42,046 nucleotides of DNA, from contig NZ_JH164926.1 in assembly GCF_000226875.1 (NCBI RefSeq), positions 1,047,846 through 1,089,891 of the forward strand. Reading direction: 5' to 3'. This document shows, piece after piece, positions 7,451-15,584 of this stretch. The stretch is from Neisseria shayeganii 871. GTDB lineage: Bacteria; Pseudomonadota; Gammaproteobacteria; Burkholderiales; Neisseriaceae. The translations under genes were made by a program, and so were the position numbers. How positions within the stretch are numbered: the first letter of the stretch is position 1; every line of letters starts with the position of its first letter. Under the pieces are notes generated by a model. The model saw only the letters and a list, made by a program, of their open reading frames with translations, was not told the DNA's origin and made no database searches.

Positions 7451-8573
7451 GCAGAACACTTCTTCCTATGTCAACAATGACGCCGATTATAACGATGATT
7501 TCGAGTTTTCGGCAGCCTCCGATACAGAAAATTGTTTAAATTTCACCGTGCCCGTCGCGCTGGCCGGCCTGCGTTTGGACGCGGCTTTGGCCAAGCTGAT
7601 GCCCGATTATTCGCGCAGCCGCTTGAGCGCGTGGATCAAAGACGGCGCGGTGTTGTTGAACGGCGAAACGGCGCAGCCCAAGGCCAAGCTGATCGGCGGC
7701 GAAACGCTTCAGGTAGCCGTGCAGCAGAGCGAGGAGAACCTGGCCTTCACGCCGGAAGCCATGGATTTGGACATTGTTTACGAAGACGACAGCGTGATGG
7801 TGCTCAACAAGCCGGCCGGCTTGGTGGTGCATCCGGCGGCGGGCAACTGGAGCGGCACTTTGCTCAACGGCCTGCTGGCCCATTGTCCGGCACTGGCCGC
7901 GGTGCCGCGCGCGGGCATTGTGCACCGCTTGGACAAGGACACCAGCGGGCTGATGGTGGTGGCGAAAACGCTGCCGGCACAAACCCATCTGGTGCAGCAA
8001 TTGCAGGCGCGTACGGTGAAACGGATTTACCGCGCGGTGGCCGACGGCGTGGTGCCGTTCGACGGCAAAATCGACACCCTGATCGGCCGCGACCCGCACA
8101 ACCGTTTGAAAATGGCGGTGGTGAAATTCGGCGGCAAACCGGCCGTGACCCATGTGAAAGTATTGGAGCGCTATCGGGCGCACAGCTATATCGAATGTGC
8201 GCTCGAAACCGGCCGCACCCACCAAATCCGCGTGCACATGCGCGAGGCGCGCCATCCGCTGGCCGGCGATCCGGTGTACGGCAATCCGCGCCATCCGGCT
8301 TCCGACGAAGTCAAAGCGGTGGTGAAAGGTTTGGCGCGTCAGGCGCTGCATGCCTACCGCTTGAGTTTTGTCCATCCGCAAAGCGGCGAGGAAATGTCGT
8401 TTGAAGCGCCGCTGCCGGAGGATTTCTACCATCTGCTGTCGGTGTTGCGCTTGGAGGCGGGGCTGGACTCTTCTTTGAGTCATGCCGAGGAATGGCAGGC
8501 AAAATTTGCCGAAGATGAAGACGACTGGGATGAAGACGATTACGATGTGGAAATCGTGTATGTGAAAGAATAG
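7449..8573 (+). CDS. rluD: 23S rRNA pseudouridine synthase RluD
   Basis: A 374-residue enzyme converting uridines of 23S rRNA helix 69 to pseudouridine. An acidic N-terminal tail (about residues 1-30) precedes an S4 RNA-binding domain (about 35-95: GLRLDAALAKLMPDYSRSRL). The RluA-type catalytic domain has HRLDKDTSGL with catalytic D162, then ETGRTHQIRVHM. The C-terminus is strongly acidic (EDEDDWDEDDYDVE). The start at 7449 overlaps the bamD start; its ribosome site is weak (AAAAGAAA), but no later in-frame start keeps the whole S4 domain. This divergent bamD-rluD order is, from memory, also found in Neisseria. A DUS inside the gene gives the peptide LQVA. Confidence 0.95.
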   Translation: MQNTSSYVNNDADYNDDFEFSAASDTENCLNFTVPVALAGLRLDAALAKLMPDYSRSRLSAWIKDGAVLLNGETAQPKAKLIGGETLQVAVQQSEENLAFTPEAMDLDIVYEDDSVMVLNKPAGLVVHPAAGNWSGTLLNGLLAHCPALAAVPRAGIVHRLDKDTSGLMVVAKTLPAQTHLVQQLQARTVKRIYRAVADGVVPFDGKIDTLIGRDPHNRLKMAVVKFGGKPAVTHVKVLERYRAHSYIECALETGRTHQIRVHMREARHPLAGDPVYGNPRHPASDEVKAVVKGLARQALHAYRLSFVHPQSGEEMSFEAPLPEDFYHLLSVLRLEAGLDSSLSHAEEWQAKFAEDEDDWDEDDYDVEIVYVKE

Positions 8574-8581
8574 CAATGACG

Positions 8582-8621
8582 GAGGCTACCTGAAAGCATG
8601 AAGCGGCTTTCAGGTAGCCTG
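8582..8621 (+). terminator. Inverted DUS pair downstream of rluD
   Basis: Arms 8583-8596 and 8607-8620 form a 14-bp perfect stem. The T-tail is absent because a MITE copy begins exactly at the end of the second arm (8621). Confidence 0.65.
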
Positions 8622-8760
8622 AGACCTTTCAAAACCCCCATCTGCGGCGCATTTCTGCGTTGTGCGCTGCTCGCTCACTTGCCTATCTGTGATATGTCTG
8701 CGTTCGCTGCGCTGCTACGCCTTGAACTGCATCCACATCTGGAGGTTTTGCAAAGGTCTC
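8621..8760 (-). mobile_element. MITE-like repeat, short form (copy 2)
   Basis: 140 bases in reverse orientation. The left terminus is slightly degenerate (GAGACCTTTCAAAA) and the right end is intact TTTTGCAAAGGTCTC. It abuts the DUS hairpin after rluD and lies 78 bases before pepA. Non-coding. Confidence 0.85.
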
Positions 8761-8838
8761 AGCCTGTTTAAGATAGGGATGAGGATTGCTGGCCCTCAGG
8801 GCTGTTTGATTGTGTCAGTTTTTTTTTAAGGAAAAAAT

Positions 8839-10266
8839 ATGCAGTTTTCTGTTCAAACCGAATGCTTGGAAGCCGGTGCCGCTGCCCGGCTGTATGTGTG
8901 CACCGATGCCTGCCCGTGTACCGAACACGCCGCCGATGCCACGGTGGCTTTATTGTGCGGGGAGTTGTCGGACGATGAGCGTTTTGCTTCGGCGCGGGTG
9001 CCGGCGGCGGAAGGCTTTTGCGACGTGGCCGTCTTGCGTTTGAAAGACGGCACCCGCGCGGCCATGGAGAAAGCCGCCAAGGAAGCCGCCGCGTGGGCGC
9101 AGAAGCAGCCCCAGGTAGCGGTGTGTTTAGATGCCTTGTGCGAACGCGAAGCGCCGTTGGCCGCCGGCGTGCTGGCCTTGGCCTTTGGCGAGGCGGCGTA
9201 CCGCTTCGATCATTTTAAGTCGGAAGCCAAGCCGGCCAAGCTGACGGCCGTCGTCTTCCGCCACAGCCGTCATGCCGATGCGGTGGAGTCGGCCCTGCGC
9301 CAAACCGAAGCCCTGCTTTACGGCATCAATTTGTGCAAAGATTTGGGCAATACCGCGCCGAATGTCTGTACACCCTATTATTTGGCCGAACAGGCGAAAA
9401 AAGAAGCCGAGCAGGCCGGCGCACAGGTGAATATTTTGGGCCGCGATTATATTGAAGCCAATATGGGCGCGTTTTGGTCGGTGGCCAAGGGCAGCGTACA
9501 GCAGCCGCAGCTGATCGAGTTGGGCTGGTTTGGCGCGGCCGACCGCGAGGCGGCGCCGATTGTGCTGGTGGGCAAGGGCATTACCTTCGATACCGGCGGC
9601 ATTTCGCTGAAGCCCGGCGAGGCCATGGATGAAATGAAATACGATATGTGCGGCGCCGCCAGCGTGATCGGTGTATTTACTGCCGCCGCCCGCGCCAAAC
9701 TGCCGATCAACCTGATTGCGGTGGTGCCGACTTGCGAGAATATGCCCGATGCCGGCGCCAGCAAGCCGGGCGACATCGTGACCGCCATGAACGGCACCAC
9801 CATCGAAATTCTGAACACCGATGCCGAAGGCCGCCTGATTCTGTGCGATGCGCTCACCTATGCCGCCCGCTTCAAGCCGCGCGTGGTGATTGATGTGGCC
9901 ACGCTCACCGGTGCCTGTATCATCGCCTTGGGCCATGCCGCCAGCGGCCTGTTGGCCAACAATCAGGAGCTGGCCGACACCTTGCTGGCCGCCGCCCGCG
10001 AAAGCAACGACAAGGCTTGGCAGTTGCCGCTGTTTGACGAATACAAAGAGCAGTTGAAGTCTAATTTTGCCGACTTGCAAAACATCGGCGGCCGGCCGGC
10101 CGGCACCATTACCGCAGCCGCCTTCCTAGCGCATTTTGCCCAAGATTACGCCTGGGCCCATTTGGACATTGCCGGTACGGCGTGGAAATCGGGCAAGGAC
10201 AAAGGGGCAACCGGCCGGCCGGTGCCGCTGCTGTGGCAGTATTTGTGCGAGGAGGCGGGCATCTAA
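8839..10266 (+). CDS. pepA: Leucyl aminopeptidase PepA (M17)
   Basis: A 475-residue cytosolic metallo-exopeptidase removing N-terminal residues, often Leu, from peptides. The M17 signatures are intact: GKGITFDTGG at 245-254 with metal-binding Lys246, and the family signature NTDAEGRL at 326-333 with its Asp and Glu metal ligands. The variable N-terminal domain covers about residues 1-155 and the catalytic domain the rest. A good ribosome site (AAGGA, 7-8 bases before the ATG) fixes the start. In E. coli, PepA is also a DNA-binding cofactor of Xer recombination and of carAB regulation; whether that holds here is unknown. The gene follows a MITE and converges on a small secreted-protein gene 16 bases downstream. 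Confidence 0.95.
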   Translation: MQFSVQTECLEAGAAARLYVCTDACPCTEHAADATVALLCGELSDDERFASARVPAAEGFCDVAVLRLKDGTRAAMEKAAKEAAAWAQKQPQVAVCLDALCEREAPLAAGVLALAFGEAAYRFDHFKSEAKPAKLTAVVFRHSRHADAVESALRQTEALLYGINLCKDLGNTAPNVCTPYYLAEQAKKEAEQAGAQVNILGRDYIEANMGAFWSVAKGSVQQPQLIELGWFGAADREAAPIVLVGKGITFDTGGISLKPGEAMDEMKYDMCGAASVIGVFTAAARAKLPINLIAVVPTCENMPDAGASKPGDIVTAMNGTTIEILNTDAEGRLILCDALTYAARFKPRVVIDVATLTGACIIALGHAASGLLANNQELADTLLAAARESNDKAWQLPLFDEYKEQLKSNFADLQNIGGRPAGTITAAAFLAHFAQDYAWAHLDIAGTAWKSGKDKGATGRPVPLLWQYLCEEAGI

Positions 10267-10282
10267 TAGCGAGGCTAAACCG

Positions 10283-10711
10283 CTAACTGCCCGCCTGCCA
10301 AGCCTGGCGCCACATTTCGCGGATATCCTGCTGCAAGGTGGGTGCATAGCGGCCGAAAATCTCAGCGGCGGTGCTGCGGTGGGCTTGGCAATAGGCGCGC
10401 ACATCGGCTTCGGTGCGCCGTGCCGGGTCGTCCAGGGCAAAGGCCGGATGGCGGCGCCACTGCGGGTGTTGCTCATCCATTTGCCCGCATTGCTGCCGCA
10501 TCACGTGCATGCGCACCAAGCCCGCCGCCCGATAGGCTTGGGCCAATTCGCCGCTTTCGCACACTTCGCCCGCCGTCATCAGATGGGCGGTTTCATCCAG
10601 CCAGCCCAGACATTGCGCCGATACCGGCGCGGGCGCAGATGCCGCAGCCGGGGTTTGCGCGGCGGCGGATGCGGCGGCCAACAAAGCGGCGGTCAACAAT
10701 ACAGAACGCAT
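10283..10711 (-). CDS. Small secreted protein of unknown function
   Basis: A 142-residue product with a signal peptide (MRSVLLTAALLAAASAAAQ) and an Ala/Pro linker, then a helical domain with four cysteines (QCLGW, EVCES, QQCGQ, AYCQA) that could form two disulfides in the periplasm. The start at 10711 is fixed by a strong AAGGAGAG four bases upstream; the frame runs further upstream but has no signal there. It converges with pepA. I do not recognise the family. Confidence 0.72.
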   Translation of the reverse strand: MRSVLLTAALLAAASAAAQTPAAASAPAPVSAQCLGWLDETAHLMTAGEVCESGELAQAYRAAGLVRMHVMRQQCGQMDEQHPQWRRHPAFALDDPARRTEADVRAYCQAHRSTAAEIFGRYAPTLQQDIREMWRQAWQAGS

Positions 10712-10798
10712 GATGCTCTCCTTATTTTGAGGTGGATGGATACGCCAAGGGTTTGGCGGCTGCCTTGAAGATATCAAAACTGCCTCTTGCGCCAAACC

Positions 10799-10990
10799 GT
10801 AGGTCGGATACTCGTATCCGACAAGGCATTTGCGGCTACCGGAAAGATTTTTCTTTATGCCGTATGGCTTATGGGTCGGATTCCAGCCGTAGCTTGGGTT
10901 AGGCCGCAGGCCGTCACCCAACAACAATCATTCCATACAATCAAGCTTTTGCCCATGTTGGGTTTGCGCTGCGCTCCAACCCAACCTACT
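10799..10990. repeat. REP-like palindromic repeats
   Basis: Two hairpin units of the GTAGGTCGGAT / GTTGGGTT type lie in the gap between the secreted-protein gene and ilvD. The first has arms GTCGGATA (10803-10810) and TATCCGAC (10815-10822) around CTCG. The second has arms GTTGGGTT (10957-10964) and AACCCAAC (10978-10985) around a TGCGCTGCGCTCC loop, ending CCTAC. Units of this kind are scattered in many proteobacterial genomes, so these are probably dispersed extragenic palindromes. No gene is visible in the 360-base gap. Confidence 0.6.
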
Positions 10991-11016
10991 CGGTTTGAGC
11001 ATCCGGCTGACACCAT

Positions 11017-11061
11017 AAAGGCTACCTGAAAAACACGCAATCGGTTTTTCAGGTAGCCTGT
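11017..11061 (-). terminator. Inverted DUS pair downstream of ilvD
   Basis: Arms 11019-11034 and 11044-11059 form a 16-bp perfect stem that includes five A/T pairs next to the loop. It begins 12 bases past the ilvD stop on the minus strand. Confidence 0.75.
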
Positions 11062-11072
11062 TTGCTCTGTGC

Positions 11073-12935
11073 TTAACGGCGTTCTACCTGTGAAACGTCG
11101 CGCACCGCGCCGGTGTCGGCGGAAGTGGTCATGGCGGCGTAGGCACGCAGGGCGGCGGAAACGTGGCGGTCGCGGCTTTCGGGCTTCCATGCTTTGGCAC
11201 CGCGGCTTTCCATTCCTTCGCGACGGTTGGCCAATTCTTCATCGGTAACGGCCAAGCGGATGCTGCGCTTGGGAATGTCGATTTCGATGGTGTCGCCTTC
11301 TTTCACTAAGCCGATGGCACCGCCTTCCGCCGCTTCGGGCGAAACGTGGCCGATGCTCAAGCCGGAAGTGCCGCCTGAAAAACGGCCGTCGGTCAGCAGG
11401 GCGCAGGCTTTGCCCAAGCCTTTGGATTTCAGGTAGCTGGTGGGATAGAGCATTTCCTGCATGCCCGGGCCGCCTTTCGGGCCCTCGTAGCGGATGATCA
11501 CGATGTCGCCCGCAACGATTTGGTTGTCCAAAATGCCTGCCACGGCGGCATCTTGGCTTTCAAACACACGCGCGCGTCCGGTGAATGTGAGAATGCTGTC
11601 GTCTACACCGGCGGTTTTCACCACGCAGCCGCGCTCGGCGATGTTGCCGAACAGCACGGCCAAGCCGCCGTCTTGCGAATAAGCGTGTGCCTTGCTGCGG
11701 ATACAGCCGTTTTCGCGGTCGAGGTCGAGCGAAGGCCATTGTCGGTTTTGCGAAAAGGCTTCGGTGGTGCGCACGCCGCCCGGTGCGGCTTTGTAACGCT
11801 GGTGTGCGGCTTCGTTGGCGGGGTTGGTGATGTCCCATTTCGCCAGTGCGTCTTTCAAGGTTTTTTCGTGAACGGTGGAAACGTCGGTTTTCAGGCAGCC
11901 GGCGCGGTCGAGTTCGGCCAAAATGCCCATCACGCCGCCGGCGCGGTGCACGTCTTCCATATGGTATTTCTGCGTGGCGGGGGCGACTTTGCACAAACAC
12001 GGCACTTGGCGGCTGATGCGGTCGATGTCGGCCATTTTGAAATCCACTTGCGCTTCGCTGGCGGCGGCCAACAGATGCAGCACGGTATTGGTGGAACCGC
12101 CCATCGCCACGTCCAAACTCATGGCGTTTTCAAACGCGGCTTTGGTGGCGATGCTGCGCGGCAATACGCTCTCGTCGTCTTGTTCGTAATAGCGTTTGGT
12201 AATTTCCACAATCAGACGGCCTGCTTCCAAAAACAGTTCTTTACGGCCTGCGTGGGTGGCCAGCAGCGAGCCGTTGCCCGGTAGCGACAAGCCCAAGGCT
12301 TCAGTGAGGCAGTTCATGGAGTTGGCGGTAAACATGCCGGAGCAGGAGCCGCAGGTCGGGCAGGCGGAGCGTTCTACCGCCGCTACTTCTTCGTCGGATA
12401 CGGCATCGTTGGCGGCATCCACCATCGCGTCCACCAAATCCAGCTTGCGGGTGTCGGTGATGTTGGCCACGCCGATCACCTTGCCCGCTTCCATCGGGCC
12501 GCCTGAAACGAACACGGTGGGAATGTTCAGGCGCATGGCGGCCATCAGCATGCCGGGGGTGATTTTGTCGCAGTTGGAAATGCACACCAGCGCGTCGGCA
12601 CAATGCGCGTTCACCATGTATTCCACCGAATCGGCAATCAAATCGCGGCTGGGCAGGCTGTACAGCATACCGCTGTGGCCCATGGCAATGCCGTCGTCCA
12701 CCGCGATGGTGTTGAATTCTTTCGCCAAACCGCCTGCTTTTTCGATTTCGCGCGCCACAAGCTGCCCCATATTGTGCAGATGCACATGGCCGGGCACGAA
12801 CTGGGTGAACGAGTTGGCAATGGCGATAATCGGTTTGCCGAAATCTTCGTCGGCCACGCCGGTGGCACGCCATAAAGCGCGCGCGCCGGCCATATTGCGG
12901 CCGTGGGTGGAGGTTTTGGAGCGGTAGGCGGGCAT
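11073..12935 (-). CDS. ilvD: Dihydroxy-acid dehydratase IlvD
   Basis: A 620-residue Fe-S dehydratase making 2-keto acids for valine, isoleucine and (through ketoisovalerate) leucine and pantothenate. The cluster-binding cysteines are visible: C122 in ISNCDKITPGM, and the CPTCGSCSGMF motif with C192, C195 and C198. DDGIAMGHSGM and the C-terminal GRFSGGTSGLSIGHVSPEA are also family signatures. The start at 12935 has AAGGAAC five bases upstream; the open frame continues 61 codons further but into a MITE copy, so that extension is not real. The closest upstream sequence is this MITE, which ends about 50 bases from the start, so the promoter lies in or near the repeat. Confidence 0.96.
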   Translation of the reverse strand: MPAYRSKTSTHGRNMAGARALWRATGVADEDFGKPIIAIANSFTQFVPGHVHLHNMGQLVAREIEKAGGLAKEFNTIAVDDGIAMGHSGMLYSLPSRDLIADSVEYMVNAHCADALVCISNCDKITPGMLMAAMRLNIPTVFVSGGPMEAGKVIGVANITDTRKLDLVDAMVDAANDAVSDEEVAAVERSACPTCGSCSGMFTANSMNCLTEALGLSLPGNGSLLATHAGRKELFLEAGRLIVEITKRYYEQDDESVLPRSIATKAAFENAMSLDVAMGGSTNTVLHLLAAASEAQVDFKMADIDRISRQVPCLCKVAPATQKYHMEDVHRAGGVMGILAELDRAGCLKTDVSTVHEKTLKDALAKWDITNPANEAAHQRYKAAPGGVRTTEAFSQNRQWPSLDLDRENGCIRSKAHAYSQDGGLAVLFGNIAERGCVVKTAGVDDSILTFTGRARVFESQDAAVAGILDNQIVAGDIVIIRYEGPKGGPGMQEMLYPTSYLKSKGLGKACALLTDGRFSGGTSGLSIGHVSPEAAEGGAIGLVKEGDTIEIDIPKRSIRLAVTDEELANRREGMESRGAKAWKPESRDRHVSAALRAYAAMTTSADTGAVRDVSQVERR

Positions 12936-12983
12936 GGTGGGTTCCTTATGTATGCGGATATTTAAATTCAAAAGCAACAGGCT

Positions 12984-13125
12984 GAGACCTTTGCAAAACC
13001 TCCAGATGTGGATGCAGTTCAAGGCGTAGCAACGCAGTGAGCGAAGACATATCACATAGATAGGCAAGCGAGCGAGCAGCGCACAACGCAGAAATGCGCC
13101 GCAGATGGGGTTTTGCAAAGGTCTC
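12984..13125 (+). mobile_element. MITE-like repeat, short form (copy 3)
   Basis: 142 bases with complete GAGACCTTTGCAAAA and TTTTGCAAAGGTCTC termini. The right end merges into a DUS hairpin (13124 onward). It sits directly upstream of ilvD. Confidence 0.9.
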
Positions 13126-13156
13126 AGGCTACCTGAAAGGCTTTCAGGTAGCCTGA
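13124..13156 (-). terminator. Inverted DUS pair downstream of the tyrosine phosphatase gene
   Basis: Arms 13124-13139 and 13141-13156 are a 16-bp near-perfect palindrome with a single-base centre. It lies about 42 bases past the phosphatase stop and is fused to the end of the MITE at 13125. Confidence 0.65.
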
Positions 13157-13197
13157 TTCAAGCCGGCGTATTCTAGCCGATTCCGCCGGCACTTTCA

Positions 13198-13692
13198 CTA
13201 CGGCCCAGCGGCCGCTTCACCTGACGGCGAACGCAGCGGCTGCCCCGCCGCCAACCGCGCCAACAACACGCGGCAGCAGGCGGTGAGGATGTCGCGGGTT
13301 TGGTTGAAACGGCCGGTATACCAAGGGTCGGGCACATGGTCGTACGCGGCATCGGCCAGCAGGTCGGTGATGAGGAAAATTTTCTGCGGATGGCGGCCGA
13401 ACAGGCGCTCCAGCTCGGCCAGATTGTCGGCATCCATGGCCAGCAGATAGTCGTAATCTTCAAAGTCGCTGCGGCGCACCTGGCGGCTGACAAAACCGTT
13501 GCCGGCTATGCCTGCCGATTCCAATACTTCGGCGGTGCCGCAATGCATGCCTTCGCCGTCGTGCCAGCCGGAGGTGCCGGCGCTGGCGGTGAGCAAGGGA
13601 ATACCCTGCTCGGCCGCCATCTTGCGGCAAAGGTATTCGGCCATCGGCGAGCGGCAGATATTGCCGAGGCAGACGAAGAGAATACGGGTCAT
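13198..13692 (-). CDS. Low-molecular-weight protein tyrosine phosphatase
   Basis: A 164-residue cytosolic phosphatase. The P-loop CLGNICRS starts at nucleophile C8 with R14 as the phosphate-binding Arg. The general acid is D122 in VPDPWYTG. Typical family length is 150-165. AGGAG lies seven bases before the ATG. The last 15 residues (LRSPSGEAAAGP) are a low-complexity tail. No tyrosine kinase or polysaccharide export gene is adjacent, so the substrate cannot be inferred from context. Confidence 0.93.
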   Translation of the reverse strand: MTRILFVCLGNICRSPMAEYLCRKMAAEQGIPLLTASAGTSGWHDGEGMHCGTAEVLESAGIAGNGFVSRQVRRSDFEDYDYLLAMDADNLAELERLFGRHPQKIFLITDLLADAAYDHVPDPWYTGRFNQTRDILTACCRVLLARLAAGQPLRSPSGEAAAGP

Positions 13693-13741
13693 GGAAATAC
13701 TCCTGAATAAAAGGAAACCAGATACCGATTAAACATAAACC

Positions 13742-13776
13742 ATCAGGCTACCTGAAAGCGTTTCAGGTAGCCTGAT
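13742..13776 (-). terminator. Inverted DUS pair downstream of sstT
   Basis: Arms 13742-13757 and 13761-13776 form a 16-bp perfect stem with loop GCG. It lies 29 bases past the sstT stop on the minus strand. Confidence 0.75.
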
Positions 13777-13804
13777 TCGTGGCCGGAAGGCAAACGCCAC
13801 CGGC

Positions 13805-15034
13805 TCAACGCCGGCGGGCCTGATCCACAGCGGCGGTAAACAGCACGTCGGTGGACGAATTCAAGGCCGTTTCGGCGGAATCCTGCACCACGCCGATGAT
13901 GAAACCGACCGCCACCACCTGCATGGCAATGTCGTTTTCGATATTAAACAGGCTGCACGCCATCGGAATCAACAGCAGCGAGCCGCCGGCCACGCCGGAA
14001 GCACCGCAGGCGCCAAGCGAGGCCACCACGCTCAACAAGACCGCGGTCCAGAAATCGACTTCAATGCCCAAAGTGTGCACCGCCGCCAGCGTGAGCACGG
14101 TAATGGTAATGGCCGCACCGGCCATATTGATGGTGGCGCCCAGCGGAATCGACACCGAATAAGTGTCTTCATTGAGGCCGAGCTTTTTCGCCAAAGCCAT
14201 GTTCACCGGGATATTGGCGGCGGAGGATCGGGTAAAGAAGGCCGTCATTCCGCTCTCGCGCAGGCAGGTGAACACCAGCGGATAAGGATTGCTGCGGGTT
14301 TGGGCAAACACAATCAAAGGGTTCACCACCAGCGCCACAAACAGCATGGCGCCCAGCAGCACCGCCAACAGGTGCACATAACGGCCGATGCCGCTGAAAC
14401 CTTCCACGATAATGGTGGTCAGCACCAAACCGAAAATACCCAAGGGCGCGAAGCGGATCACCCAGCGCACCACCGTCGATACCGCAGCCGCCAAGTCGGC
14501 AATCAGCTCGCGGGTGCGCTCGCCGGCTTGGCGCAAAGCCGCGCCCAACACCAAGGCCCACGCCAAAATACCGATGTAGTTGGCATCGGCCAAGGCCTGT
14601 ATCGGATTGGACACCAGCTTCATCAACAGATTGCGCATCACTTCGCCGATGCCGCCGGGCGCCTCGCGCGTGGCCGCTTCCACGCCGCTCAGGGTGAGCG
14701 TGGAGGGGAAAGCAAAGCTCGCACTCACGGCCACCAGCGCCGCGGCAAAAGTACCGAACAGATACAGCAGCAGAATCGGCCGCATATTGGTGGCCGTGCC
14801 GCTGCGGCTTTGCGAAATGGCCGCCGTCACCAACACGAAAATCAGAATCGGCGCCACCGCTTTGAGCGCGCCCACAAACAGGCCGCCCAAAATCTGACCC
14901 AATTCGCCGACCGCACCGCCCATGCCGGTGTCGCGCGACAGCCAGCCCACCAGCACGCCCAAAATCAGACCGATCACGATCTGCATCACCAAACCGATAC
15001 GGTCTAAAGCAGCCGCCCAATTTTGTTTTGCCAT
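13805..15034 (-). CDS. sstT: Serine/threonine:sodium symporter SstT
   Basis: A 409-residue inner-membrane carrier of the dicarboxylate/amino acid:cation symporter family. It shows the two re-entrant loops and TM7/TM8 signatures typical of E. coli SstT: INMAGAAITITVLTLAAVHT (Ala305 in the NMxG motif) and QDSAETALNSSTDVLFTAA (Glu388, Asn and Asp in TM8). These features support Na+-driven Ser/Thr uptake. The ribosome site is AGGGA about nine bases before the ATG. The gene is second in a tandem pair with a close paralog (15585-16853), separated by a MITE. An FNR-type site lies 151 bases upstream of the start. Confidence 0.92.
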   Translation of the reverse strand: MAKQNWAAALDRIGLVMQIVIGLILGVLVGWLSRDTGMGGAVGELGQILGGLFVGALKAVAPILIFVLVTAAISQSRSGTATNMRPILLLYLFGTFAAALVAVSASFAFPSTLTLSGVEAATREAPGGIGEVMRNLLMKLVSNPIQALADANYIGILAWALVLGAALRQAGERTRELIADLAAAVSTVVRWVIRFAPLGIFGLVLTTIIVEGFSGIGRYVHLLAVLLGAMLFVALVVNPLIVFAQTRSNPYPLVFTCLRESGMTAFFTRSSAANIPVNMALAKKLGLNEDTYSVSIPLGATINMAGAAITITVLTLAAVHTLGIEVDFWTAVLLSVVASLGACGASGVAGGSLLLIPMACSLFNIENDIAMQVVAVGFIIGVVQDSAETALNSSTDVLFTAAVDQARRR

Positions 15035-15184
15035 AGATGAATTCCCTAACCGAGAAACCGGTAAAAAAGTATGCGATTTTAACGGCAGATGGCAGGAACA
15101 GACATTTTTTTACCTATATCCCCCCGTTTCGGCGACACGATTGTGCGCAAAGCGACACACTCGGCCGCTTTTGCGCCCGACTCT

Positions 15185-15198
15185 TTGATTTATATCAA
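15185..15198. promoter_or_regulatory. FNR/CRP-type site, perfect TTGAT-N4-ATCAA
   Basis: TTGATTTATATCAA matches the FNR consensus exactly. It lies in the sstT upstream region, between the gene and a MITE copy. The distance to the sstT ATG is about 150 bases. I see no clear -10 box at the spacing FNR activation would need, so function is unproven. Confidence 0.5.
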
Positions 15199-15234
15199 AT
15201 CTTATATGGGATCACACCCGCTTTCAGGTAGCCC

Positions 15235-15401
15235 GAGACCTTTGCAAAACCCTCAGATGTGGATGCAGTTCAAGGCGTAGCAGCGCAGCGAGCGTGAACG
15301 TCAGGAATCCCCGTGGGACAGACATATCATGAAGATAGGCAAGCGAGCGAGCAGCGCACAACGCAGAAATACGCCGCAGATGGGGGTTTTGCAAAGGTCT
15401 C
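15235..15401 (+). mobile_element. MITE-like repeat, long form (copy 4)
   Basis: 167 bases with both terminal repeats, including the internal TCAGGAATCCCCGTGGGACAG block of the long form. It separates the two SstT paralogs. A one-mismatch DUS (TTCAGGTAGCCC) overlaps its left end. Confidence 0.9.
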
Positions 15402-15518
15402 AGCCCGATACCTCTGCCCGGCCCACCGTATGTGTTTGTCTTTCACCGCCTGACCGCACACAGCACAGACAATGCGCCGCAGAGGGAGACGGCAAAAGGT
15501 CTGCCCACCGGGAACAGG

Positions 15519-15560
15519 CAAAAAACAGGGCAGGAAACGGCTGCCCAGCCCTTCCTGCCC
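15519..15560 (-). terminator. Rho-independent terminator of the SstT paralog gene
   Basis: GGGCAGGAA (15528-15536) pairs with TTCCTGCCC (15552-15560). On the minus strand the stem is followed by TGTTTTTTG. It lies 25 bases past the stop of the upstream gene, so the two SstT genes are probably separate transcripts. Confidence 0.8.
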
Positions 15561-15584
15561 CATCGGCCGTTTCCTTTACGCCGG

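Noticed and set aside
12936..13118. Upstream extension of ilvD by 61 codons
   Set aside because: The extension runs through a MITE copy and has no similarity to IlvD; a good ribosome site precedes the internal ATG at 12935.
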